Assembly (NCBI GenBank): GCA_039881145.1
Contig: JAYKKI010000060.1
Location: forward strand, 5,146,501 to 5,210,500
Origin: Druceiella hillmani
Taxonomy: Eukaryota > Arthropoda > Insecta > Lepidoptera > Hepialidae
Reading direction: 5' to 3'
Length of the DNA stretch: 64,000 nt
The translations under genes and the position numbers were made by a program. Below, one piece after another: positions 44,340-56,637 of this stretch. The stretch's first letter is position 1; the number at the start of each line of letters is the position of its first letter. Under the pieces are notes generated by a model. The model was not told the origin of the DNA. It saw only the letters and a list, made by a program, of their open reading frames with translations, and did not search any database.

Positions 44340-45850
44340 GGTTGACGAAGAAAATAAGATAAAAGATGTGAAGAATTGTTTTTAAATTCTCTTCTAAAGT
44401 TAAATATATTATAATATTATACTAAACGTATACGTCGTTTGCTCTTGAGACAGTGAGAAACAGATTTAATAAATCCTCTGCGCCATCTATTGATGTCTCG
44501 TACTACAACATTTTTATTACCAAATAAAACACCAAATTTCATCTTACATGAGTTACGGTAATTTTCAGGTTTTCATATTAAATCGATGATTATATAACTT
44601 TTACACTATATTACTTTGCTTATATAACCGACCGTTTATGTATGATTGAGTAAAAACATCAAATATTCGCATTTATAAATTTAATGAGATAAAGTGTTAT
44701 TACGTCACAATATCTTCATAAATAAAATATTCTTCAATTAAGCATATTAAGCTCATATTTAATCAAAGTGAAGCTGTCAATTTAGTACGTCAGTATTCAG
44801 TGGCATAAATTGACTTTAGCCATTTATAGACAATGGTAACCAAAGCGACCGCCACGAATCGATTACGCAATATAAAGACGTCGGCGGTGATTTCATTAAT
44901 GATCTTAAACGCGACTGTCTACTGAATCTGACTTTCATTAGCTGGAGATGAACTTTGCTTATATTAAAAACTGGTAATGACAACATAAGCTGGTTTAACA
45001 ATGGTAAATCACTTGTCTAAAACAAAATGGTAACTTGCAAATATTTTCAACATACGAAAAATAATTGACATAAATTATTGTTGCTTCGTTTGCTGATGTT
45101 TTGGCAAAGATTATTTAAGATACCGCCTATGTGCGTTATTAAAAAAATTGATAAAAGTTAGTTTACGCCGAAATAAGTAAGATTTTTTTTTTATAATTTA
45201 AGAAACGTCGACATACTTTATAATTATAATTTTTATTACGAAGGAACGTTAGATGTGCAAATCTAAGTGAAAATAATCCTTTCATATATATTTTTCTTTC
45301 TTGTGAGAGGAGATGATTTTGTTATATATTTGTACGATTGTTATTTAACCATTAAATCCAGAAAACAAAATACATAAATCAACTTTAACTCAAAATTCAA
45401 TCAAAACCTTTTCGAATATCGAATGTGAAAATTAAGTTAAGAGGAGTTGTTAAACTTTAAAAATTTTCCCAAAAATGTACATCCTTACTTAATGTCTCTT
45501 ATCTCCTTTAAGCATCAGCTCACATTTAGAACAATGGGGTGTGTAAATTTTTGCTTCTACAAGATTTCAATATATTATATGTATATTTAGATTTCTAAAT
45601 AAATTTCATCTCCATAATATGGGAAAACTGTCATGGGAACTTTATCCGAAATAACAATAAAAGAATATTTTTAATTGGCTTTATATTTTAATATTACAGA
45701 CATATTTTTGAAATGCGAATATCTGTATATTAAAAATATTAACTATGATGATGTCGTCTGTTCGTCCATTCTTGCTACAATCATTTTTCTTGAAAATCTT
45801 TTATCATAAAAAATTTAAAGACAGAAAAAAACCATTACCTATACTTAGTA
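44340..45850. other. AT-rich unique sequence
   Basis: No gene recognised. The small minus-strand frame at 44816-45001 lacks family resemblance. Confidence 0.4.
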
Positions 45851-45865
45851 AAGATATTTGATGAA

Positions 45866-46047
45866 CAATTATTCACAATTAAATGAAACTACGTGATGTA
45901 GTATTATTTCTACTTTCTTAATGTTGTAATACAACAAAACCTAGGTGGTAGTAAAGAACTTAAAGAAAGTAGAAATAATACTACATCACGTAGTTTCATT
46001 TAATTGTGAATAATGAATTTCTACAAAATTAACGCCAAATACATTCA
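45866..46047 (+). mobile_element. Hairpin element copy 11 (tail on right), deleted centre, 12-bp target duplication
   Basis: The left arm stops after TTTCTACTTTCTTAATG, and the centre is lost to about ATGTTGTAATACAAC. The right outer arm is intact, AGTTC-type (AAGAACTTAAAG). The tail ends ATTAACGCCAAATACATTCA. ATATTTGATGAA flanks it at 45854-45865 and 46048-46059. Confidence 0.9.
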
Positions 46048-46249
46048 ATATTTGATGAAGTAAACAATAGCGAAGCCACAAAAACTTTGTTTAACATTTA
46101 TTCTTTTTTTGAAGGAAAAAGATTACAGAAGGTGTTTTTTTTTTCAAAGTATTTGTGTGGTTTCTAAAATTATTTAATTGTGACGTGTGTATACTGTACG
46201 AGTCGCTTTTATTTTTAATGCATATGATCTTCAATGGCAAATAATTCTG

Positions 46250-47970
46250 TATTGATTACTAGAAAACTTTTTTCCACAAGACGCTATTCAAAGTTTCTTT
46301 TTCGTAAATTGATTTGGCTTTTCACTTATGAATTCATGGTAATATCGTTTTTATTCATACTGCCCTTAATATTTAATCGTAAATAATCCTGTGTTATTCA
46401 CTAGATTATTTTTTTTTGCATGACGCTCTCCAAAGTTAACCTTTTATAAATTAATAATACTGTCATAAACTTGAAAATTAATAGTCAGACCACTTTATAT
46501 TCATAGTATCAATGATATTCAATAGTATTCTTAGTATAAATAATATTCAGTAGTATTCTTAGCATAAATGATATTCAATAGTAAATATTTAATAGTAAAG
46601 TTAACTTCTCATATTTAATTATGTTGTCTACTTGAGAATTCAAGATTTCTTTCTATTTGGGTAGCAATATCCACAACATTCAACGGTGAATAATCCTATA
46701 TTATTCACTAGACTATTTTTCCCTCTGACTCTCTTTAAAGTTAACCTTTCATAAATTTATTAAACTACAATTTCGAAATTAATAATAAGGCCACTATTAT
46801 TCTTGATATTAATAATATTCAATAATAAATAAATTTATATTATTAAAAAATATAAAATATATTTTCATATGACAAATTATTAAAATTTAATCTTTCATAG
46901 ATAATTATATATTTTTCATAGATAATTTAATCTTTCATAGATTTAATAATAATTAAAATTTAATCTTTCATAATTAATTATTCTGTCCACTTGAGAATTC
47001 ATGGGTAATGGTTTTTTTTATTCTTGCTTCCCCTAATATTCAATGCTAAATAATCCTATGTTATTTACTAGACTATTTTTTTCCGCTTGACAGTCTTAGA
47101 AGTTAACCTTTCATAATTTGATTATACTGTCAACTTGAGAATTAATTATAAGGCCGCTCTCTATTTTTACATTTATGATATTCATTAGCAAATTATTTTG
47201 TATTATTTACTAAAATATTTTTCCCAAGATTAAATTATTCATTGTAATTTTGTCTATGACATTCAATGTTAAATAATCCCATATTATTCACTAGACTATT
47301 TTTTTCTGCATGACAGTCTTAGAAGTTAATCTTTCATAATTTGATTATATAGTTAACTTGAGAATTAATAATAAAGCCGCTTTCTATTTTTAACATCTAT
47401 GATATTCATTAGCAAATAATTTTGTATTATTTTCTAAAATATTTTTTCCCAAGATTCAATTATTCAATGTAATTTTGTCTATGACATTCAATGTTAAATA
47501 ATCCCATATTATTCACAAGACTATTTTTTTCTGCATGACAGTCTTAGAAGTTAACCTTTCATAATTTGATTACACTGTCAACTTGAGAATTAATAATAAG
47601 GCCGCTTTCTATTTTTAACATCTATAATATTCATTAGCAAATAATTTTTTATTATTTACTAAAATATTTTTTCCCAAGATTAAATTATTCAATGTAATTT
47701 TGAATATATTTGGCGTCAATTTTGTAGAAATTCATTATTCACAATTAAATGAAACTACGTAATGTTTCGTTGTATTACAACATCTTCAGGTGGGATATTA
47801 GCAAAGATATCTTTAGGTCGTGGTAAAGAAATTAAAGAAAGTAGAAATAATACTACATCACGTAGTTTCATTTAATTGTGAACAATGTAATTTTGTCAAT
47901 GACATTCAATGTTAAATAATTCCATATTATTCACTAGACTATTTTTTTCACATGACGATATTCAAAGTAA
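46250..47970. repeat. Degenerate tandem array, about 224-bp period
   Basis: AGTTAACCTTTCATAA-type anchors at about 46435, 46739, 47101, 47324 and 47549, and a diverged one near 47965. The last clear units are 223-225 bp apart and contain CACTAGACTATTTTTTTCTGC, CTTGAGAATTAATAATAAGG and CCAAGATTAAATTATTC. Hairpin copy 12 interrupts the final unit. Confidence 0.85.
47703..47882 (-). mobile_element. Hairpin element copy 12 (tail on left), 13-bp target duplication
   Basis: The tail is on the left (AATATATTTGGCGTCAATTTTG). The left arm has an internal deletion from ACTACGTAATG to TTTCGTTGTATT. The right arm lacks its inner part and starts at TAGGTCGTGG. CAATGTAATTTTG flanks it at 47690-47702 and 47883-47895; neighbouring units of the 224-bp array provide the empty site. 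Confidence 0.9.
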
Positions 47971-48459
47971 ATCTTTCATAAATTGATTAGCCAACCAACT
48001 CAAGCAATTACGATAAGTTTCATATGTAGTTTTGAGAAATCATTAGCAGAGTTCAACTCAGAATCTATTCAGCTGTAATGGATTGAACTTTACAAATGGG
48101 CCTTTCAACTATACGCCAGATTGAATCGAGTCTTTGTGAAGTCAGTCAACGAGAAAATACTCCCTTGTCGCGCTCATATTAAATGTATATGGAAACTTAT
48201 ACTAACCTTCTACAATGGTTTGGTTCAAGTTAATGTGTTTTGTAATAATTTATATATCCATTGTAAATGAACTGGGACAGAAATTCGATTTCTTAAAATG
48301 TTACTTTTGCTTGTTCGTTAAATATTTTAGTATGTGTATTTGTCTTCTAGAAAAGAGTCGATAGCAATATTACATTTGTCTCATTTGTGAGTGAAACGAG
48401 TTTCAATCCTTTTACATCTTAGAGAAAGAAAGATATTTTTAGATTTTATATTATTTATT

Positions 48460-48965
48460 GTATACCCCGCGAGATATGTTTCGCGAGATTTCGGTATTTA
48501 AAAAAATAATATATTATCATTTAATTACAATAAAAATACTTCATTTAATTTAAATACAATAAAAATACTTGTTAACTCTACTAATGCCAGTACAGTAATG
48601 AATTTATTATTACATTGATACATAAAAGTAAAGTAATACAGAGTTTCATATTCCTTCGTGTTAGCATCGTTATTGCTGAAGTGTCCCTGGTTTCTAGGCA
48701 TTGTGTCGTCTGGTGCTGGCTCATCGTTTCTGTTTGAGTGTCGTGTAGCTGCGGCGGTGTGTTGTTATGATATCCAGTGACTACTGATATCGTAACTCGT
48801 GGATGTGTGTTTTATTATCGACTAACCCACCAGCCTTGAGCTTTGACAAAAACTTTGAGTTTTCTACAAAAAGCTCCCTTTACCGTGCTAAGCGATTGTT
48901 CTCGGCCTTCTTCTGTGCGGATCTTTTTGCTCCTCTCAACACATTGCTGATTCCACATTTTTTAT
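48460..48965. other. GC/GT-richer patch
   Basis: Begins with the inverted CCGCGAGATATGTTTCGCGAG at 48468-48488. At 48660-48790 it is rich in GTGTCGTCTGGTGCTGG-type words; the complementary strand is correspondingly C/A-rich and could be a transcript fragment. A frame at 48803-49048 has no recognised family. Confidence 0.3.
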
Positions 48966-49289
48966 TTATTATTTTTTTTATAATTAGTTTACCAATAAAC
49001 AATAAAAGCGATGTTTCAGTTTCACCAATGGTTTTAAACATATTTTAGCTAATTCTCCATAAATTATAGCTATAACGACGAGTATTGTAGACAAATTCCA
49101 AAGTTAATATTGTTAGTAATATTATTAATCCGAAACTTTATTTATTTCTTTGTTTGTTTATTACAATTAATTATGTTGCGGAGTAATAATTTTTTTTCAT
49201 TTATTTACGTACCAATATTCTCGCTCAGGCAATAATTTATTTTCAATGCGCATTTAAAAAAATTATATATCAGCAAACAAAATTATACA

Positions 49290-49555
49290 TGCTAAAAATA
49301 AAAAGCCGGCCATGATATATTATTGAATATTCTACGATTAATTCTGATGCGGATCGAAAGGGAAAAACAAGTCGTTACAAGTCAATGCCTTCAACACCGC
49401 GTTAAATAAACTAGGCGGTCGGACAGGGGAACGTAAACGGATGTTAGCACCTGCATGTGGAACATGGAATAATGGATTCCTTCGTAGTCGCGCTTAACAG
49501 TCCGGTACAAAAAACGAACCTAAATTCTATATTATAGAGGCTATTTCGAATTGTT
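49290..49555. other. GC-richer unique patch
   Basis: Non-repetitive sequence with GATCGAAAGGGAAAAACAAG, GGCGGTCGGACAGGGG and TAGTCGCGCTTAACAGTCCG. No coding frame is recognised. It is a candidate conserved noncoding sequence. Confidence 0.3.
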
Positions 49556-49559
49556 TGTG

Positions 49560-50021
49560 TCAAATATTAATACTAATAAAAGAGTGTTTGGATGTTTGTT
49601 ACTCAATCACATGTAAACTACTTGATGGATTTTTATAAAGAGCGGTATAAAAATATTATTTATTTTTTTGTATACGCCTTATGTTTTATCCTACTTAACT
49701 TCCTTTACAGTCATCTAAATAATCAATTTTATAAAAAAATTTATTACGGTTGACTAGAAGAAATTGTTCTTATAGTAATAAGTTGGTTATATACATTGCA
49801 TATTAAAATTGTTACATAAACAAATGAGTAATTCAAATTTACATGTGTAAGAACATTCACACCATTTTTAAGTTAAGAAAACAACAACTTTCCTATAAGA
49901 TTAGACGCAGTGTTTTTTTGTTTACTAAATACTTTGTACTAAAACAGAGTCTTAAACTTGTTTGTCAATTTTACTATCTCATTTGAATATTGACGCAGGT
50001 GAAACCATGAACAAAAGCTAG
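49560..50021 (+). mobile_element. Older Helitron-like element
   Basis: The 5' region TCAAATATTAATACTAATAAAAGAG followed by GGATGTTTGTTACTCAATCAC matches the general insect Helitron start (TACTAATATTATAAAGAG...GTTTGTTTGTTTGTAATC). The 3' end GACGCAGGTGAAACCATGAACAAAAG-CTAG-T resembles the GCGGGTGAAACCGCGGGCAAAAGCTAGT terminus, with a decayed hairpin. CTAG lies at 50018-50021 and is followed by T. The exact 5' boundary is uncertain. It is unrelated in sequence to the Helitron at 14.7 kb. Confidence 0.6.
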
Positions 50022-50830
50022 TATTGTATAATACTATGGTTTTTAAATCAGCTTTTAATTCTAATTTTTATGCGATAATATATAAACCGATACAATAATG
50101 TTGATGAGCCTTCAAAACATTCTTCATCGCTTATGAAACCAATTTTAAACTCTATATCGAGCCATCTGTATAATTTAAAAGCATATTTTATGTTAACTGA
50201 TTTCTTATTATTCACTGTGTTGAGTTTACATAAAATTTTAAATCATTAAGACTTAAGCAATTTTTCAAGTCCACAAAATATAATAATATTTAATACAAAA
50301 CTTATATAACACAGACGATAAAGTTCAGTACAAAAAAGCTCAGCCAGCGACTGAGCTTCGAAATTTTCCACCTTCCGCTTCATAAATCAACTGCGTCTGA
50401 TGTGGCAGCAGCCTTACCGACAAGCTGACATTTACAGGCGTAATACATTCACTAGAATAATAATTTATTCTTTTACTGGCTGACTTATTTTTCATTCGAC
50501 ACGCCCCAATGAACTTGCGGATAAGCTCTAGTGAAGCTACATGAAGTTTGTTCAGAGAAGTTTTTTATTCTCATCTTAATGGATAAATAAGCTCTGAGAA
50601 AGCATGCTATTTTCTGATAAAGCTCCATATTGAAATAGGTTAGTTACGAAATGGATTCCGTTGGTGCTTCGTTGGCCTACTGTCGATCTCTACTTTGAAT
50701 TTCAATAAAATTATTATTTTAGCAAAAGTTAAATAATCCAGCTAGGTTCATTATTATAAAACAATATTTTTGTCAAAATAAGTAACAATCATATTAAAAA
50801 AGAAGAAATTAAAAAACACGGTTTTGTAAG
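50022..50830. other. AT-rich unique sequence
   Basis: Nothing recognised except a modestly GC-richer stretch at 50335-50530. Confidence 0.4.
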
Positions 50831-50834
50831 CAAA

Positions 50835-51180
50835 GATCCCAATGAGGTAAATCAAAGAGGCCAAACTCGTAGAGTTTACTGTTAGCCATTAAGATTTTCC
50901 TATGACTCTTTCTCTTCCATCACCAGATTCTCCATCAGCGGTTATAATATGTAAACAAAGGATTCATTGAGCCAAGTTAAATGAGCCCAAACTCGATATG
51001 TTTACTGTTAGCCATTGAGAAGTTCCCATGAACAACTCTCTCTTCCGGCATTAGATTCTCCCAGTTACAATATGTAACTAAAACTCTTTGAGATAAAGTC
51101 ATACAAGCTCAAAGCCGACGGGTTTACTGTTAGCCATTAAGAAGTTCTTATGAACATCTCTCTTTCTCCTCCATCATCAA
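50835..51180. repeat. Three-unit degenerate tandem repeat, about 124-bp period
   Basis: GTTTACTGTTAGCCATT starts at 50874, 51000 and 51122, each followed by AAGxxxTTCxTATGAxxxxxTCTCTTxC. Confidence 0.88.
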
Positions 51181-51839
51181 ATCAGTTCGATGGTATCAAA
51201 TTATTGTATTGTCATCAGAATTGGCTGAAAATCCACTTGACAGGTCTGTTTACTTACAAGTTGATCCAACAAAAAACTGTTGAAAATAACCCTCTCCATT
51301 TAAGCAATGTACAAATATAAGGCTGTATTTTAAAAGACAGTAACATATAATTAAATACAAAAAGTAAAGAAAAAACTGTTAAAAATACTAAGAACGAACC
51401 GGAGACTATAAACAAATGAAACGAAATTATATATAAAAACGATAAAAATAAAGGACATTATTAAAAATAGGTCAGGTGGGCGTCGGAAGGCAAAAATTAA
51501 TTGAAATAATTCAGTTGGAAATTCTAACCAAATGCTAACAACTGAAATTATTCTGTTTTTTTTAACCCAGGATTTGCAATTAAATACGAAAAAAAAATTT
51601 ACCTCCACGTACCTCATATGTACTGATAAGTTTCAATATATTTAAAATATGAATTAGGTCTGAAACTAGAGAAATGCCATGATTTAGAGATTCAGGCTTG
51701 TTTCACGACGGAAAGTTCAAAAAGATAGCTAGAAAAAGTGTAACACGTCCTTCATACAATCTTTGAATATGTGTATTTTTAATAACTTTGGATTTCAGAA
51801 TCGAAATTATTTCATAATTTTGCACGTGGATGGCGTATT

Positions 51840-52205
51840 CAAAGAAGTCCATGTCTGAATAAGAAAATTGAAGAGATTATTGGAGGAAAATGCGCACTTA
51901 AAACTAAACATGCTACTATATTTAGCTCCAACCATCATTTAAAAAAACAGTATCTAGAGAACGGTTTATAATGGGCGTTTTTAGAGGTATACAATTCTAA
52001 AATGGAAAAAGTATAAAAACGCATTGAAAGAAGAATCATGTCTCTGAATATAAAATTGAGGAGATAATCAGAGGAAAATGCGCACTTAAAACTAAACATC
52101 GCTCCTATATTTAGCTCCAACAATCATTAAAAAAACAGTATCTAGAGAACGGTTTATAATGGTTGTTTTAGAGGTATAAAACTATAAAATGAAAAGAAGT
52201 ATTAA
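51840..52205. repeat. Two-copy tandem duplication of about 185 bp
   Basis: CATGTCT...GAGGAAAATGCGCACTTAAAACTAAACAT...TATTTAGCTCCAAC...ACAGTATCTAGAGAACGGTTTATAATGG from 51851 and from 52037. It ends immediately at the left end of the mariner element. Confidence 0.92.
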
Positions 52206-52210
52206 AATTA

Positions 52211-53018
52211 TGATAATGGCCATAGTATTGGCTTTACTGAAAAGGTAATTTAACACTATTTGTGTTTAAACTTGTTTTCAGATACATACATGGGCACTGC
52301 AACTGGCTCGAATGAAGCGAAATTTGGAAGACCAATTCTCAATCACATTTTCGAGCAATATTTAGTTCAGCGATGAGGTTCATTTTCAGTCGAATAGCTA
52401 CGTTAATAAATAAAATTGCCGAATTTAGAGTGATGAAAATACATGCGCCATAATTGAGACGTCGTTAAACACAAAAACTTACTGTTTGGTGTGATTTATG
52501 AACTGGTGGGATCATTGATCCGTGTTTCTTCAAAGATAATGCTGGCAAAAATGTTACTATCAATGGAGAGGGTCTTAGATCCATTATTACTAACTTTTTC
52601 AATCTCCAACTGAATGGCATTAATGTTGAAGAGCTGTGGTTGCAAAAAGATTATGCAACATGCTGTATAGCACGTGACACAATCAATTTATTGCAGGAAA
52701 CATTCATTCAGCGCATAATTTCGCGTGATGCGCTTGTGAATTGGCCTCCACTATAGTGTGATATAATGCCTATGGATTATTTTCTGTAGGGACATGTGAG
52801 TCTGTTCCGATAAACCACAGACATTGAACTACTTGGAAGACAACATTCGCCCCATTAATGCCAATATACGACCCTAATTGCTCGAAAAATTGGTTGAGAA
52901 TTGGATTTCCAGACTGTGCTTTATTCGAGCCAGCCGCAGCGTCCATATGCTTTAAATTATATTTACACCAATATCATAAAATTACCTTTTCAATAAAGGC
53001 AAATATGTCTTTTATCCT
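52211..53018 (+). mobile_element. Internally deleted Tc1/mariner element with both terminal repeats
   Basis: The left end TGATAATGGCCATAG, then TTGGCTTTACTGAAAAGGTAATTT (52228-52251), is the inverted counterpart of AAATTACCTTTTCAATAAAGGC, then ATGTCTTTTATCC (52980-53018). The inner 24 bp match with two differences; the outer part matches more loosely. Between them lies only the C-terminal half of a transposase, so the 5' coding half was lost. This is one relic with both ends preserved. Confidence 0.8.
52283..52955 (+). pseudogene. Tc1/mariner transposase, C-terminal half, many stops
   Basis: Readable blocks across frames: WALQLARM; FSDEVHFQSNSYVNK with the first catalytic Asp; ELWLQKDYATCCIARDTINL (family: LWFQQDGATCHTAR; the second Asp is still readable in KDYAT); RDALVNWPPL; MDYFL (family PLDYFLW); TIELLEDNI-like in a shifted frame; LVENWISRLCFIRASRS. 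Several TAG/TAA/TGA and frameshifts make it inactive. The family is the widespread insect transposase annotated as Tc3- or mariner-like. Confidence 0.8.
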
Positions 53019-53019
53019 T

Positions 53020-54470
53020 TTTTAAAATTTTAAAGTTATTTATGAACATATTACCTAAATTAAAGAAATAATCACAGTAATGGAGAAGAAAAAATGTATA
53101 AATTTTTTTTATGAATTACCTTCCTAAAAGGTTAAAGAGACAAACATAAATACACCATGTATGTATGTGTGGGTATTTCTAAGTTTTCAACCACTTATGT
53201 GATAATATGGAAAAAATCATTATAACGAAAAGGAAATACCCACGAATGGCGTGGTTTATTTCCAAATTTTTTATTCATCAAATAAATATCAAAAATAATG
53301 TTTTTATTTATTATAACTTATCTTCTCTTATCTTATCTTTTATTTATTATAACTTAATTTGTCTTTGAAGCTTTCATCTTATGAAAATTACGTCAAATGA
53401 TTTTGAAGTTACTTTTTTTCGAAGTTACTATTGCTTATTTACAGCTTATGACTCCTTATAACATTTTTTTATTATAATTTACCCCACATTATGGACACTT
53501 GAAAATCACTAGAAAAAATACCCAAATGAATAAATAAATCATGCTTACCATACGAATAGCTCTGCACGAAGTTTTTGTAGAGATTCAGGAATTTATGTTT
53601 TGATAGTCCACGTTGTGAATATTGTTTTGATAATTATTTAGTTACATTTCAGTTGTTTTTCAACGCGGTTTAATTATTTTTTTGCTATTATTATTAAAAA
53701 TCATAGTTATTTTTGTATAAAGCCTTCTTGTTTTTGTATAATACCTAATAGTATAATACCAACATGAAGAATAGACACAATCAAGAATATCTTTAAAAAA
53801 GCCCCTAAAATATGAAGTAAACATTGGGTATATTACGTCGAATAATATATGTTATTGCTTATTTAACAAATGTATAAATATATAATTAAATTAGTAACAT
53901 CAAATAAACAATGTAGCGACATCTATGACATATGTGATTGTGATTATAACTATTGTCTTTGATATGTCAACCTTTTGTACATAACCTATTAAGAAATAAA
54001 GTCTGTCAGCCATTGATTTTCTAATTGAGTACACGTCGTTTTAATTTTATAATACAAATGTATAAATAAAATATGGTTATGATACAAACTGCATGTGTTT
54101 GTCTTTATTTATCTCATTACTATTCCTCAAATCTTTACCAAATAACTTTAAAAACAGGTTACCCTAAATTGAGTAGAAGAGTAGAACCGTATGAATTGTT
54201 CAATATTTTGAAAATCTTAGTTATTATTATACTCAGAGAATTTGACGTATTTCATAACGTTTATAGTTAGAGATTCTAATGATTCACACATTACATGATA
54301 GTAAAGAAAAATAATTATCGAGGGTCAATGATATTGCTAAACATCAGTCGCCAATATTTAGTTATCCCAAAGATTAAAATTAATTTATTTCAATATATTG
54401 ATTGAATATAATAAAATAAAGTAAGTTTTATTAAGATACAACTACTTTCAATACGATACTGTATTTCGAT
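53020..54470. other. AT-rich sequence with a possible LTR-like tract
   Basis: At about 53915-54035 TGTAGCGACATCTATGAC...AAGAAATAAAGTCTGTCAGCC...TTGAGTACA has TG...CA ends and a polyadenylation-like AATAAA, reminiscent of a solo LTR, but there is no second copy or target duplication to confirm it. The rest holds nothing recognisable. Confidence 0.3.
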
Positions 54471-54559
54471 TTGGTACTGTTTCGTACGAGAGTGGTGTTG
54501 GAAGTACTCTTTAGTAAGTACGCAAATCAAAATGACTTCCACCAATTAGAGTTTTTTCA

Positions 54560-55464
54560 CCTTTTTTCATTCTGTGGCTCAGAAATAGATTTACATAAAA
54601 AAATTATATCCAATATTTATTTCGGATTATCAAAAATATTCCGTATCCTTAAATGTTTAAATATTTATATGTATCCAACTAGTTACGGTACACGAATTAG
54701 ATTTCATACTCAGCCAAGAAGCCTCCACGTTAGGCCTCTGCACTTTTATATTTATCCTTACGTATTTACTGAACGCGATCATTGAACTCTTTTCTCAATA
54801 ACTTAAAACTTTCGTTCAACACTATATCTCTTAGGAAATAGATTTGCATAGAAAAAAATAATATCAGTATTTATTTTGGATTATCAAAAATACTCCGTAT
54901 ATGTAAAGACTCAAACATTTGTATGTATCTAACTAGTTATGGTACATGAATTGCATTTCCTGCTCAGCCTAGAAGCATCCACATTGAGCCTCTGCACGTA
55001 TATATTTATCCTCAAGAGCGTAAAACTTTTGTTCAACACCATATCTCTCAAGAAGTAGATTTTTATAGAAAAAATAATATCAATATTTATTTTGCACTAC
55101 CATAAATACTCCGTATCTTTAAATACTCATTTATGATAATACTCATTACATGTATGTATCTAACTGGTTACGGTGCACGAATTAGATTTCCTACTCAGCC
55201 TAGAAACCTCCACGTTAAGCCTCTGCACTTACGTATTTATGTTTATAGTTTACCTTATGTATTTATCGAGTGTAATCATTGAACTCTTTTCTCAACAACG
55301 TAAAACTTTTGTTCAACACCATATCTCTCAAGAAGTAGATTTACACAGAAAAAATATCAATATTTATTTTGGATTACCATAAATATTCTGTATGTTTAAA
55401 TGCTCAAACATTTGTATGTATAACTAAATGCTTAAATATTTTCATGTATCTAACTCATTACAGT
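54560..55464. repeat. Tandem array, 230-290 bp units, part 1
   Basis: AACTxGTTACGGTACACGAATT anchors at about 54677, 54930, 55161 and 55452. Units contain CCTAGAAGCCTCCACGTTAAGCC, GAACTCTTTTCTCAACAACG, CACCATATCTCTCAAGAAGT and CAATATTTATTTTGGATTA. Frames at 54471-54785 and 55173-55382 are not maintained between units. The array is split by the RTE-like insertion. Confidence 0.9.
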
Positions 55465-56255
55465 TACGTCAACAAAAGATGAAATCGAGCCTCTCCTACA
55501 ACGACTGGAGACCACAGCATTGGAGTTTGGGCTTACAATCAATCGCGATAAGACTAAAATGATTATTGTAGATCGTGCTAACAATAACCAACTGAACATC
55601 CAAAATATAGCAGGATGCCAGGTAGTGAAGAGCTACGTATATCTGGGCTCCACTATCGCTAATGATGGAGGTTGCGAGGATGAGTTTCGAAGACGTTGTG
55701 CCGTGACGAGATCATCAGTGGAAAAACTCACAAAGATCTCGAAAGACCGCAGAATAACCAGAAACACAAAGGTTCGACTTATGAAATGCCTGGTCTTTCC
55801 GATTTTTCTATATGGAGTTGAGACGTGGACGCTGAGGATACAAGACCGCCACAAAATTGACGCGCTGGAAATGTGGTGCTGGAGGCGATTGCTTGATCCC
55901 ATGGACCGCGCACCGCACCAACGTTTCGATCCTCAAGGAACTTAACATCAAAGAGAGATTATCGTCGACTGTGTAATTGCGAATCCTCAAATTCTTTGGA
56001 CATGTCACCCGTAACGAGGACTCCATGAAACGAATGGTGGTGCAAGGCAAAGTCGAAGGCAAACGATCCCGCGGACGCGCTCCGACACGGTGGACAGACC
56101 TAATAAAATCTGCGACGCACTCCAGTGTAAATGACTGCTCTCACTGCGCAAAACACCGAACTACATGGCGTCACATCGCGAGGGCGGCAGTGGCGAAGGA
56201 ACCGGCCGAACCATGATCACGACCATTCTGTAAAGATTGCACGACTGAGAGAGAG
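55465..56255 (+). mobile_element. RTE-like LINE insertion, 5'-truncated, 13-bp target duplication
   Basis: AACTCATTACAGT (55452-55464) and AACTCGTTACAGT (56256-56268) flank it with one difference, and the host tandem unit resumes exactly afterwards (ACATGAATTCGATG). The 3' end is a short (GA)n tail (CTGAGAGAGAG), as expected of RTE-type elements, which end in simple repeats rather than poly(A). The 5' end is inside the reverse-transcriptase domain. Confidence 0.88.
55466..56216 (+). pseudogene. RTE-like reverse transcriptase C-terminal half, frameshifted
   Basis: Starts mid-domain with TSTKDEIEPLLQRLETTA, then LTINRDKTKMI, VYLGSTIANDGG, FRRRCAVTRSSVEKLTKI, KVRLMKCLVFPIFLYGVETW and IDALEMWCWRRLLD. 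Near 55918 a frameshift moves the reading to NVSILKELNIKERLSSTV, then TAA at about 55971, then LRILKFFGHVTRNEDSMKRM and GKRSRGRAPTRWTDLI to the stop at 56214-56216. YLGSTI, LY(G)xETWTL and GRxPTRWxD are hallmarks of this family. The catalytic YADD region is upstream of the truncation. It belongs to the same broad group as the relic at 7.8 kb but is much less decayed. Confidence 0.9.
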
Positions 56256-56637
56256 AACTCGTTACAGTACATGAATTCGATGTCCTGCTCAGCATAGAAG
56301 CCTCTACATTAAGCCTCCACACTTACGTATTTGTCCTTATACTTTACCTTACGTATTTATCGAGCATGATCATTGAGCTCTTTTCTCAACAACGTAACTT
56401 TTGTTCAACACCATATCTCTCAAGAAGTAGATTTATATCGAAAAAAAAATTATATCAATATTTATTTTGTATTTTTTTATTTGTATTTTTTTAATTGGTT
56501 ACGGTACACGAATTCGATTTCCTGTTCAGCCTAGAAACCTCCACAATAAGCCTTTGCACTTATGTATTTACCTTTATGTATTCATTGAGAGTGATCACTG
56601 AACTCTTTTCTCAACAACGTAGAACTTTCGTTCAACG
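56256..56637. repeat. Tandem array, 230-290 bp units, part 2
   Basis: The array resumes at the second target duplication with ACATGAATTCGATGTCCTGC and has one more unit at about 56494 (TTGGTTACGGTACACGAATTCG). It ends at the perfect hairpin at 56638. Confidence 0.88.

Noticed and set aside
53915..54035. Solo LTR
   Set aside because: TG...CA ends and an AATAAA are suggestive, but there is no second copy, primer site or target duplication.
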